Positions 37,262 to 47,896 of a stretch of 64,000 nucleotides of DNA are shown here, piece after piece. Under the pieces are notes generated by a model that saw only the letters and a list, made by a program, of their open reading frames with translations, ran no database searches and was not told the DNA's origin. Source of the stretch: Ceratodon purpureus (Eukaryota; Streptophyta; Bryopsida; Pseudoditrichales; Ditrichaceae). The translations under genes and the position numbers were made by a program. The stretch's first letter is position 1; every line of letters begins with the position of its first letter. The stretch spans positions 19,333,690-19,397,689 of the forward strand of contig CM026423.1 in the NCBI GenBank assembly GCA_014871385.1, written 5' to 3'.

Positions 37262-38958
37262 TTACTGAGAGACGCCCAACCACTTTGTGAAGTTCTCGAA
37301 CTCGGTGTACTCTGAGTCTGAGACCATGGTCTTGTACCAGGAAGCGCCCTGCTTCTTGATCAATTCCTTCTCCTCGGGCTGCAAGTTCGAAATAGGACGT
37401 CAGACAAGGCGAACCAAATAAATGCAATACAGTAACAGCCACTTGAGAATAAGTATAAGAAACTATAAGATAACTTATCAACTCTATTTGTGGTTTATGT
37501 ATGTTTTAAACCCGGAATGGATGGGAACGGTGTACACAGCGAAAAACATAAACCATAAATAAAATAAACCATATTACCTTGAGCTGGCTCCTCTTGCTCT
37601 GCAACTTCTCGGCCTTGGCCTTGGCCTGCCTCTCCTGTGACAAAAGCTCCATTCTCCTGGCAGTCTTGGCATATGGGTTGAGCTTGAGGAGAGCTCCCAA
37701 GTTCTTCAATGGGTTCTTCTTCAGTGCACGTCTCTTTATGGCCACCTTGGTAGGGCGGACAACGCTCTGAATCTCATCGGAGTTGATAATCCTGCCCAAA
37801 TCGGGGTTGCCCATGATGTTGCGGGGAAGAATGTAATCCTTCTTGATAAGAGACTTCTTCTCGTGGGTGCCGAAGATGGCGTCCAACTTCTCGAAGGCCG
37901 ACTTGGTCCAGACGATGAATCGTCCAAGATGACCACCTGCAGCACATAATAATGATATTAATAACACATGATCCGTGATCTCGAAATGCATCAACTAGGG
38001 ATATGTAAATCTAAGGTAATCCTGCGAGAATTGCGTAGACTAAACGTGAATCTATCCGACATTGAAGAACAAGAAAATGTGACCTGCGTGGATAAACCCA
38101 GAAACTTAAAACAAAGCACTTCATATGCTGAGGAATACGTAGGTCTCGAGTGAACATAACAAACCCTAAGCCGACATCCATTTGAAATGAAATTAGGGTT
38201 CCAGGCATAATCCGTCACGCACCTGGGGCGAGCTGGAGGAGGTTCAGACGGTCGACAGACACAATCTCGACACCGGAAATGTTCCTGAAGGCCTTCACAA
38301 GCTTGGCGCCCTCGGTACCGTACACCACAAGGGGTCCACGACGGGACACATACCTCCTGTTCCTCATCTTACCCTTTCCAGCCCTAATGGCGTGGCTGGC
38401 CTTGACCTTCTCGACATCGGCATAGGCACCGAGCGACTTCAACAGCTTCACAGCAGCAGAAGTCTTCTCAATGGCCTCAGCAGAGTCGCCCAAGACCAAT
38501 GGCACCTCGGGAACCTCCTCGATCTTGTGACCCCTAGCCAACACCAAAGACGGCACAGCGGAAGCAGCCAACGCGGAAGCAATGGCATACCTCTTCTGGT
38601 TTAGGTTAACCTTCCTGTGCCAACGGCGCCAGATCTGCGTGGGCGCAAACATGCGTCCTCCACGGCACATGTTCCCGAAGGCTCCCTGTCCGGCACGGTG
38701 CGTTCCACCTCCGGGCACCCTGGGAATACGCGACACGGCACGCCCCGTCCCCCATGACTCCGCCGAGGTCTGGTGCCCTGCCTTGTGGCTTACAGCGTAC
38801 GCCTGCCTCTTGTTCTTCGCCAGAGCAGTGTGCACGGTGGCCACCACGTCCGGGCGAATTGGTGCCAAAAAAACGGCGGGCAGAGTCGACTGCACGCCTT
38901 TCTCACCTCCGTCCGTGCTCTGGACAGTCACCAAGGGTCGCGCTGCTGGTTGCGCCAT
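37262..38958 (-). CDS. RPL4: 60S ribosomal protein L4 (uL4)
   Basis: Three exons on the minus strand: 38223-38958, 37578-37936 and 37262-37378, giving 403 aa, typical of plant uL4. Exon 1 starts [13 protein letters not shown] and contains [20 protein letters not shown] (the extended loop lining the exit tunnel), [16 protein letters not shown] and [19 protein letters not shown]. The LAPG/GHLGRF sequence is split exactly at the first junction. Exon 2 carries LILPRN-type and [20 protein letters not shown] motifs. The last exon encodes the C-terminal extension ending KWLGVSQ. It is a large-subunit structural protein. It looks intact with canonical introns. The frame stays open upstream of the Met, but homology begins at MAQP. 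Confidence 0.96.
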
Positions 38959-39077
38959 CGCGAATCGTTGAGCTCCACGCTCTGAAAGACCTGCAACCTC
39001 GAGGTGCACTCGGAAAAGACCGTCTCTCTCACCTGAGCCCCCTCTTGCCCTCTCGCCTGAGCCCCTCCGCCCTCCAT

Positions 39078-39085
39078 TAGGGTTT
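39078..39085 (-). promoter_or_regulatory. telo-box upstream of RPL4
   Basis: The minus (sense) strand reads AAAACCCTAATGG, a telo-box (AAACCCTA) about 120 bp before the start codon. Telo-boxes are common in plant ribosomal-protein promoters and 5' UTRs. A second AAACCCTA in the opposite orientation lies at 39246-39253. Confidence 0.6.
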
Positions 39086-39959
39086 TGCCCCCAGCCCCCT
39101 CCCCCGCCGTCCGATCCTCGTTCCCGCGTTCCCATAAGCTCCATCCGTGCCGTCCGTTCCGATTCTCGGTTCTCTCGCTGGTACTCTTTGTTCCCCGTCG
39201 GTTGTTGTCGTCGTCGTCTCCTCCAAGTCGTCTGGTGTGCATGATAAACCCTAATATTTGATGAGTTTTTCATCAGTGGCAGGTGTTTGGAGTTTTGTGT
39301 CAAGGGTGGTACCAATAACCGGAGTAGCGTAAATCATCAATAAGTGGCTGCATTGAAGTAGCTCAAATTGACATGACTTCTTTGTTGTTTTTATGGTGAA
39401 AATCTTCAAAATTCATGTAAAATTGAGTGTAAGTGGAAACAATGTGCATTTTCTTCTTGACATTGTCTATGTCTGCTAGATGTTTAGCATTTTTCCAAGA
39501 TTCCTTCCTACATCCTTAGCCAAATAGTCTCTCAAAGTGAAGAAATGTGGTGATTCACCTTTATACTCACCATTTTCCTCCTCAAAGGAATTTATTTTTA
39601 ACATTTATTCTTTCTTGCATCATTTGAATTCTAGATAAAGTATATAAATGTGTTTTCTCCAACTTCATGAGATGATACAGTGTAATGTAAGAACACTAAA
39701 CAATTCACTTGTTTTCAAGCACATATAATGAGTTTATGAATATTCATAATCACATTCTTTCAACATCTACGATTCTATTTATCTTGAAACAAGCTTTGGG
39801 TAATTTGAATTGCTTACCCCAATGGTAATTTTGATCATGAATTCAAAATTCTTTCAATTGAGATGCAAAAAAGTTATAGTTACAACGAAATACATTTGTT
39901 TTTATCTGACCCTAAATTTGTGTAATGAAATAAATTCTAAATATATTTAATATAAAATT

Positions 39960-40350
39960 AAATAAAACAAACTTTCAATCTCTTCTAATTGAACATGAAA
40001 AGAAATTGATAACTAATAATTTTAAAAATAAATAGATAAATTAAACCATGAATTTTTATTAAAATCTATATTTATAAAATAAAAGATAAATAATTTTTTA
40101 ATAAATAAAATTATGTATTTTTTATAAATAAAATAATATTTTTTTATAAATAAAATTATTTATTTTAATAAATAAAATTTGGTTTTTTTAATAAATTTAA
40201 ATCATTATTTCTTAAATATTTTTTTAAAAATCTACAAAATATTTACAAATGTGGCCTCTAAACAAAGAAACAATTGGTTTGAATGTTCATAAATCTTTAG
40301 AAACCATATTCAAATATTTGCAATTTCTACGAGAAGACAAATATTTGTAT
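39960..40350 (+). repeat. Segmental direct repeat, copy 1
   Basis: Shares blocks with 41030-41360: AACATGAAAA..AACTGATAA-type sequence near the start, and TATTTACAAATGTG..CTCTAAACAAAGAAA with CCATATTCAAAT.TTTG and GAGAAGACAAATATTT near the end. Divergence is substantial, with A/T indels. Confidence 0.7.
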
Positions 40351-40484
40351 TTATAATTAATGTTTTGACTTTTTAAGTTGTTAATATTTACTTCTTTACA
40401 CTTAGCAAATTGCATGATTTTACTTTATATATTTAATAATTAATCACAATTCTTTAATCATAATACTTTATATAAAGTGCGATT

Positions 40485-40521
40485 AAAAGCACCAGCACTT
40501 TTGCAAAAAGCTGGTGCTTTT
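40485..40521. other. Perfect short hairpin
   Basis: AAAAGCACCAGC (40485-40496) pairs with GCTGGTGCTTTT (40510-40521) across a 13-nt loop. The 12-bp stem stands out in AT-rich DNA. Confidence 0.85.
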
Positions 40522-40629
40522 ATCATCTATTTATCTATTAAAGAATTAAATATATTTAGGGTTTGCACATTAAGGAGGTCCAAATGGTCATCAAACACGA
40601 CTTGAAAGATAACTATGAAAAAGTTTAAA

Positions 40630-40800
40630 GGGAGATGAAGAAAAAAGGAAAGAGGAGCCCAAGGAGGAGCTCAAGGTATTAAAGAGGAAGATGAAGAAAA
40701 AAGGAAAGAGGAGCTTAAGGAGGAGCTCAAAGTATTAAAAAGGAAGATGAAGAAAATGAAAGAGGAGATGAAAGAAGAGCTGAAAGAAGAGATGATATGA
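40630..40800 (+). repeat. About 56-bp purine-rich tandem repeat, Lys/Glu-codon-like
   Basis: Three units built on AGGAAGATGAAGAAAAAAGG, AAAGAGGAG and CCAAGGAGGAGCTCAA, then TATTAAA. In one frame this would read as a Lys/Glu-rich helix, but stops interrupt it. It may be decayed coding repeat or simple purine repeat. Confidence 0.75.
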
Positions 40801-40843
40801 ATTATTTTCTCTATTCATATCATCTCCCCTTTCAGCTCTTCTT
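40772..40843. other. 30-bp-stem hairpin at the end of the purine repeat
   Basis: The left arm 40772-40801 (AAGAAGAGCTGAAAG... GATATGAA) pairs with the right arm 40814-40843. The loop is 12 nt, and only two neighbouring positions mismatch. The stem length resembles a short foldback or small-RNA precursor. No evidence of expression can be seen. Confidence 0.85.
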
Positions 40844-41029
40844 GTAGAGACTCTAGATGTAGTGTGTTTATTTCTTTTTTAATCCATTCAAGGTCTATTA
40901 TTTTTTTTATTTTTTTTTATTTTATGCAAAGAACATATACTTATATTTAGATATTTAATCCAAAGATTACTTTCTACATAAAAATTTACATGTACAAAGC
41001 ATATTTAATTTTTAAAAAATACTAAATTA

Positions 41030-41360
41030 AATGAATTAAACTTTCAATATCATCTACCTCAACATGAAAAAAACTGATAAATAATAATTTCTAAACAAAA
41101 ACATTTATAAAATTATTTTAAAATATTTATGCGGTGATCATATATATTTTTTTAAATAAATAAAATTTTAGTTTTTCAATAAATTTTAGTTTTTCAATAA
41201 ATTTTAAATTTAATAAAAATTTAAAAATATTATAACATAATAAATATTTACAAATGTGACTTCTAAACAAAGAAAACAATCGGTTTAAACGTTTTAAAAT
41301 GTTTAGAAGCCATATTCAAATGTTTGCTAATTTTTTGAGAAGACAAATATTTATAATACT
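41030..41360 (+). repeat. Segmental direct repeat, copy 2
   Basis: Counterpart of 39960-40350, about 1.0 kb downstream in the same orientation. It lacks the purine tandem repeat and hairpin. Confidence 0.7.
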
Positions 41361-41700
41361 TAGGGGAAAAAAGATAAAAGAACACAAAAATGATTTTTTT
41401 TTTTTTTAATTTTTAAAAGTGTGATTGAAAAGAAATACTTACAAGTGATAACAATAAGATGTTTTCTATTTGTTGCGTATATTATATGCCCATTTATATT
41501 TTCTTTAATGATTATCAAATATAGATAATTCATTGTTTAAAATTTATTATTAGAATATAATATGATGTGTGTTGGTGCATCAAAATCCAATTCTCCATAT
41601 CATGATCTCCACAAGTATTAAAATGTTATCATGACTTGTTTTAATTTAAACATTTTGTAATAATTTTAAATTCAGACTGTAAAAGATGTGGTCTTGTATA

Positions 41701-41805
41701 GGGTTAAGCCATGGCCTGAGTGCGTCACGCGGAATTAAATGCATGAGTGCGGAACGCACGAGTGCGTTTCATTCCGCGAGACGCGCGACGGTCACGGCTT
41801 AACCC
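41701..41805. repeat. GC-rich imperfect palindrome
   Basis: GGGTTAAGCC (41701-41710) pairs with GGCTTAACCC (41796-41805). Inside, GCGTCACGCGGAAT pairs imperfectly with ATTCCGCGAGACGC. The centre, GAGTGCGGAACGCACGAGTG, is itself partly self-complementary. It is an isolated GC-rich patch, with further TTAAGC/GCTTAA echoes to about 42010. Confidence 0.75.
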
Positions 41806-43035
41806 GGCGTTAAGCTCGATGGGCTTAGAACCGGATTCTCGTGCAAGGTAAATCCCGGCCAAATCCTTGGATTTAATTGTGCAGTGCAGGATTAAAAATT
41901 TAATGGTGCATTACACGATTAAATCTGCGAATGGAGGGCTCCACAGATTTCTTGCTTGGTTAAACTCAACGATTTTTAAAGCGATAAAGCGCAGCAGGGC
42001 TTAACGAAACAATTATAAAGATTTGAACCGATTTTTAGTTGTGGTCAAAAGACTTATTCAAATTGAATTCAATCTGTTTTACATTGGAGACATAGTAAAA
42101 TGACCATTAAATCAACAAAAAGTGAAAAATATTGTTTAAATGCTGAGATGATTAATGTGAGTCAATTTATTTACATGTATCGAACATATTATTTCATTCT
42201 AATGTTGAATGGTAACATTGATTACTTTTTACGAATATTGAATCATTTGTATTAAATTTTTAGTAAGAGAGGCAAACTTATAAGTAATTTAAACAAGAAC
42301 ATTTTTACTATAATTGAGTCGTTTCAGAAGTGTACTTGGTTATTAAATGGCTCAAATATTGTTGTATTATATTTAAAGAACAAAGCAATTCATTACCAAT
42401 GGATAATGTTTTTATAAATTGTGTTTACAAATAGATGAAGGATAAAATCTATCTAATACAAAGATGAATGTTTGATTCTTAAACTATAATTTAATAAATC
42501 ATTTTGTATTCTAGCATTTTCAAAAGCATTATGTCAAAAGGCTAATTAATAAAAGCATGTAAATTAATTTATTTTAAAATTTATTTTTCAACATCAACTT
42601 GAATTCAAATTATGCAATATAACTCATATGTCCAATTTTCACATTATTATATATGGATATAAAAGCATTATACTCTTTTAAATTATAGAATTGTATTTCA
42701 AATGAAATTACATTTTGCTTCCAATGTTTTCCCTTCTTTCTAATTCCTTTCAATTCATTGCATTTGATTTATTTTTCTAACTAGTTGATTTGACACTTGA
42801 TTGGATGTATTCATGCAATTGAAACTCACAAAATAACTTCAATCAAGTTTGATAATTGTTTATATGCATGCATCCGGTTTAAATGTTAATAGAAAGAGTA
42901 AACAATAAAAAGCTTTATGTAAGAAGTATATGCTAAAAAAAAACTTAAAGACGACTGCAACCAAATAGTATCATGTTTTGTATATAGAAAGTATAAAAAA
43001 TCCTAATGCCTACGTAAATCATCAGCTAGTAATCA

Positions 43036-43120
43036 ATGCCAACTAATAGTGATGATTATTATAACCACACATGCATTCTAACCAATAATGATGATTATTG
43101 TAACAACACATGCATTCCAC
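43036..43120 (+). repeat. Two-copy tandem repeat
   Basis: About 47-bp unit: AATRATGATTATTRTAAC followed by MACACATGCATTC, present twice in tandem. Confidence 0.8.
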
Positions 43121-45184
43121 TGATTTTGATGACATCAAACATTTTGCAACAAAACTCTCTACTTTCATTGATCTACACTTGTCGTATCTCTCCTTATATC
43201 CATTGAGATACTTTTCTTAAATTCTTCATCACAAGAAGCCCAATGTAACATCTATTGCTGGGTTGAAAATAAACAAAATTTTGATAGTTATAATGTTTGA
43301 TAATAGAATTGGAAATCACCTAAGTTGCCCAAGCTATCTATCAACGGTCACTGCAAAGTTCCACCAAGGGAAGTCAATACAATATGTGAGACATCCACAA
43401 AAACCAAAATTTCTGTCAAGACATAGTTGACCACTTACTATCACCGTCCTATATGATAACGGCCTCGTCCACATGATTTACGTCAACCGTCACAATGGTT
43501 AACCTTGACGTTTATAGGCCAACGTTGACATTCAAGGTTGACATCATAGTCCAAATTTTTTTCTATATTTTTCTAACTCAAATAGATTATACTAACTTAA
43601 AAACAACTCCACTCACCTCCTGCAACCTTCTCTATACTTGCTGATGTTAACATCGTCGCCACTGTTGAGAACAATAGTGGCGCCAATGGCATATCTATTG
43701 AATCAATCCTTAGAACAATGCCCATCGGGCTGAACTCAACCTCATTTGTTTTGCCCGGTCACTCCAAAACTTATATTCCATTCTTTTGTACTTTGTAGTG
43801 AAACAAAAGTCAATTCAAATTCTAACTTTGTCATTATTAATATGACCCAAGTTCAAGCCTCGCCCAACCTGCATGCACACACTTCCTTGATTATTGGTTA
43901 CTGGTGATCTTAAGCTGTGTGAAAAAAAACTACTATGTGAAGGAGGAAATAATAAAGTAGTTCATGAGGAGGCAACACATGCTACAATGAAGGGAATAAT
44001 CACTATATTGGAGCACGTGGCCGCTTAGTCAACGCCAAACGTGCGCCGGCAAGGCCAAGTGTTGAATCGTGGTTGGCCGTCTGTCCTAGGGGTTCGAGTG
44101 TCGGGCATGCCTTAGCGTGGCGAGGGGCGCACATAGGCCTCACTTTATAGTCCGCCACACCATGATGTTTGGCCCTATATAATTGTTTTTCTTCCTTACA
44201 CAGACTAAAAATATCCCTTTTTACATTATAATTTTTAAATAAGCGAGTTTTACATAATGAATTTCTATGAGATGTTTACTTTGTCTTTCTAATGTAGAAT
44301 TTGTTCCTTATCCTTAGATCGTAGAAGTGGTTTTTGACTAGATTGTTATTGCAATAGATATTTAGCTACGAATAATCATAATAATTATAGGTTTCGTTAA
44401 AAGTGCACATTGACATGTGTACTTTTTTTTTAAAAGAAAAATACATTTTATCTAAAAACAACTAAGGGAAGGCGGTCCTGGGGTAAAATTTTGCTTCTTC
44501 TTTTTAATTTGTTTCAAAGTTAAGAAAAGTAATCCTTCGAGTAATAAAAATTATAAAAATATGGTGGTACGATTTAATCTTGGCTCTTACCTAACTTGCT
44601 TATAATAATTTGATAACTTCTTTGATACTTTAATTGTTAACTTCACTACAAGGATTGACTTTACACTCGCTACATTAATATAATATTCATAGTTACTTTG
44701 GTTTTTTAACCTGGTTGCTTGAAAATTTGGAAAATGTGAAATAATCACATATATTGTATTTATAATGATATTCCAATATTGAACTTGTGTTCATATAAAA
44801 CTATTTGAAACTCATGTCTATCCTTCTCCACAAAAGAAGACTAGCAAATTACCAACCATTGATGTTCATACAAGACCCTCCCTAATTAGAATCAAAAGTT
44901 TTTAGTAGCTAAAGCTACTTTATCAAATGTTAGCAACGTGTGCAATATCTCTATGTCACACAAATTATTTGCTTGTCTTTTTAGCACTCTTGGTCGTTCT
45001 TCCCACTTTTTCTTCTTCTTTCCTCAATATATGTAACCCATTACTCCTCTTAGTATGTTAGATGGTTTTTGTAGTATCACCCGTTTGTTCCTAGTTCTTG
45101 TTGCGCTTGCTTGAAGACTAAGATTCCCTCGTTGAATGAGGTGGATTGAGCCATGATAATATATCCACCACGATGTTGTCAAGA

Positions 45185-46095
45185 GAGATGTGTGGCACAC
45201 TTCTTCTTAGATGCTTAATTTGCACTATTCGCAAATATACCAAATAACATTTTTAAGTTTTGAAATTTTATTGCTCAAGTTGATAGCTTTCTTACAACCA
45301 ATTGTTATTACATGTGTGAGATCCCCAATACCAATTCACAAGCAAGTAAAGTTTGTGCTTTATAGATTAGCTCATAGTATTTCATCCGCTAAGATGTATA
45401 ATTTGCATCGATGTGGTAAGTCTATGATTCGATAATGTACTCTTATTATTTGATGTGTTTAGCTTCTCAAGAAGGCATTTTCATTATTTTATCTATACAC
45501 TTACCATAGATTGACTTTAAGGTATTATAAAAATAATTTAAAGACATTACATGATTATCAAATATTGTTGGAGCAATTGATCATACACATATCCCTTCGG
45601 CTTATAGACCTAATCAACGGTTTATACATATGCCTTCAAACTTTTACAATAAGAAGAAATTCAAAAATACTGTCTTATAAGGTGTATGTAATTCAAATAG
45701 AATGTATTGAATGTTTGTGCATGTCAACTGGTAAGTGAAGTTCATGATGCATGCCAATATTTTGTTTCTTCTTTTTGCACACGCAACTAAGTTTGATGCA
45801 AATTTTAGGAGAATTAACTATACAATTATACAACATTGACATCCAATCATATCTTATTGGAGACATTGCATATCTAAGTAGGCCTTACATGCTTACAAAA
45901 TATTAACTTGAAAATTAACCATAGTTGATAAGACAAGATTTGATTCTTTGATGAATGGTGGTAGGCTGGTCATTGAACACATATTTGATATTTAAAGAAT
46001 AGATGGCATATTCTCAAGCTTTCAACTTGTCTATTAGAAAATTTGTTGTTGTGACTTTAGTATGTTGTGTCTTGCACTATTACTATGAAATTTAA
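45185..46095 (+). pseudogene. PIF/Harbinger (HARBI1-like) transposase relic
   Basis: Frame-shifted and stop-ridden, but the family pattern is readable in order. A helix-turn-helix-like region is PIHKQVKFVLYRLAHS..CGKSMI (about 45330-45430). The first catalytic Asp block is NIVGAIDHTHIPSAYRPNQR (from 45561). It is followed by FYNKKKF. The second Asp block is YLIGDIAYLSRPYMLTKY (about 45850-45905). The Glu block is RFDSLMNGGRLVIEHIFDI (about 45935-45990). The end is VVVTLVCCVLHYYYE (about 46045-46090). These correspond to GAIDGTHI, GDxxYP and IERxFGxLK of DDE_Tnp_4 transposases. Several stops and frame changes show it is dead. The ends of the element were not found. Confidence 0.85.
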
Positions 46096-46109
46096 CATAA
46101 ATGTATACA

Positions 46110-47377
46110 AAGCAATTGCCACAAGAATAAGAAGTTGCCAAAACAGTTGAAGAATAAATGAGAGATGTTTTACTTTCTTCTCGAATAGAAAGAAATCCAT
46201 AGTAGATATGTTAATTATGACATGAACATGTATTTGTGCATTTGCATTTTTTATATACTACCATAGTCTAGTAATAATATTTTATTTATTGCAATTAAAT
46301 ATATTTATAGAAACACAAAACTATAATGCTTTAGCAACCATTAGGAGAAAAATGGGGTTCCAAAGGGGCCCTCTAAAACAGCCCGTGGTAGGTGAACTAC
46401 TGCCCAAACACTCTTCTCCATAATAGCTCATTGGTGCATGTCGCACCCGCTGACAACGTCAGAAGCTACAACAGTAGTAAGAGTATTGGCAGCGTTGGCA
46501 GCGTCAATTGATTGGACCCCTCGCCGGACACACAGAACTTCACTGCTACCAGTCAGATAGCATTATTGATGCCACCATCAAAAGTGCACGGTTTGGGATC
46601 AATTTTTTTGCACGTGTAAATGTCAAAGGTCCCTTTGAGACTACAAATTTCTTCTAATGATGTCGTTATAACAAACATTACTAGTTATATATATTGACTT
46701 TCCTAACAATCTAGCAAATTGTCTTTATCCATTGATGATCCAACCTCAATATGCATCTTTTCAATTGTTGTTGCAAAATCACTCATGTGGTTTAAAGTAT
46801 GCGTAAAATCTTTATCAACTCGTGGATGCATTGCTGCAAAAAAAATACCTTAACTCCAACATCCAACAAGATTAGTAGCACTTGAGTGAGGTGAAATGCT
46901 AGCACCACTTTGGATGTCTCCATTTCTAGAACCTCTAAATGTTGACACTAAATGATCGCTCCCCATTCCCTTTACTATAATCTTCAAGATTTAAAATTGT
47001 TGCAACAATACCTCACACATCCTCTCCTTGGTCCATTGCCCTTCGAACTCCATTAGTCTTTGTACTATGTCTTAAAATCCCATCAATCGTATTGTACCAA
47101 ATGAACTTTGTAGCATTAGCCTCAATTTTATTTTAGCCTTTTTGATCTTGTAATATTATAAATAGGAATTATTCTCCTTCTTTGGAACGGACTTCACATT
47201 CTGACTTGGATCTTAAGGAAATTCTGCAACCGGAAGCGTTTGCATTGATGCAAAATAAATCAAATAACTGTCATGCTCCATGTACGCTCCAACTATGAAG
47301 GTGGCACATGTAGTGGAGGAGAGCATGATAGAGGAAATTGCTCTGTGAACTAAGAAGAATTAGAGGGTTGTTGGCAA

Positions 47378-47429
<52 letters not shown>

Positions 47430-47896
47430 TACCTTCCTCCACATTATTATCTTCCTCCACAAAAATAAGGAACAATGAACCAAAATTGTGAGTGAAGGGA
47501 AGTAAAAGACGGCGAGCAAGTGGGAGAGATAGAGGTTTGAACCACTAACGCAAATGGTATTTTGAAATGTTTGCAATAAAATCTCTAGTCCTAAAAATTG
47601 TGCCTTAACTAAACATATAAGCCTCGTTTAATCCTCATACCATTCGTCATTTACATTTTGGAACTTGAGAGCATCTTTTACATTTGCTCATGTGATTACA
47701 TTTTTCTTACTGTTGCAACACTTGTTAGTGTGGATTGTGGTAAATTTTGGGGTTGGTAGGGCAGTAGGAATGTGGTAGTTAAGCAGAGTTTGAGGTGGTG
47801 GTGCTTGTTTTTTGATAAGGCAGCTTGCACCAACGCAGCTTGCACCAATAGAGCAACAAAGTTTATTCAACCCTGCCCATACCCACGGACCGGTAC
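46110..47896. other. intergenic DNA; possible minus-strand second-ORF remnant of the Harbinger element
   Basis: No intact gene. On the minus strand at about 46750-47200, broken frames read KIEANATKFIWYNTIDGIL, FEGQWTKERMCEVLLQQF and KDFTHTLNHMSDF. These are reminiscent of the Myb/SANT-like companion protein of PIF/Harbinger elements, but I am not sure. An AT microsatellite follows. Confidence 0.35.
47383..47426. repeat. (AT)n microsatellite
   Basis: About 44 bp of uninterrupted alternating A and T. Confidence 0.97.

Larger units (their letters stand above)
39320..45180. other. Long AT-rich, repeat-bearing intergenic region
   Basis: About 5.9 kb without a recognisable gene. It contains a segmental direct repeat (39.96-40.35 and 41.03-41.36 kb), a Lys/Glu-codon-like tandem repeat with a hairpin at 40.6-40.84 kb, a short hairpin at 40.49 kb, a GC-rich palindrome at 41.70 kb and a two-copy tandem repeat at 43.0 kb. 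Poly-AT stretches fill 39.9-40.2 kb. Confidence 0.6.

Noticed and set aside
44010-44115. tRNA-like/SINE-like patch with GGGGTTCGAGTG resembling a Pol III B box
   Set aside because: The B box lacks the closing CC, no convincing A box or cloverleaf was found, and there is no A-tail or target duplication.
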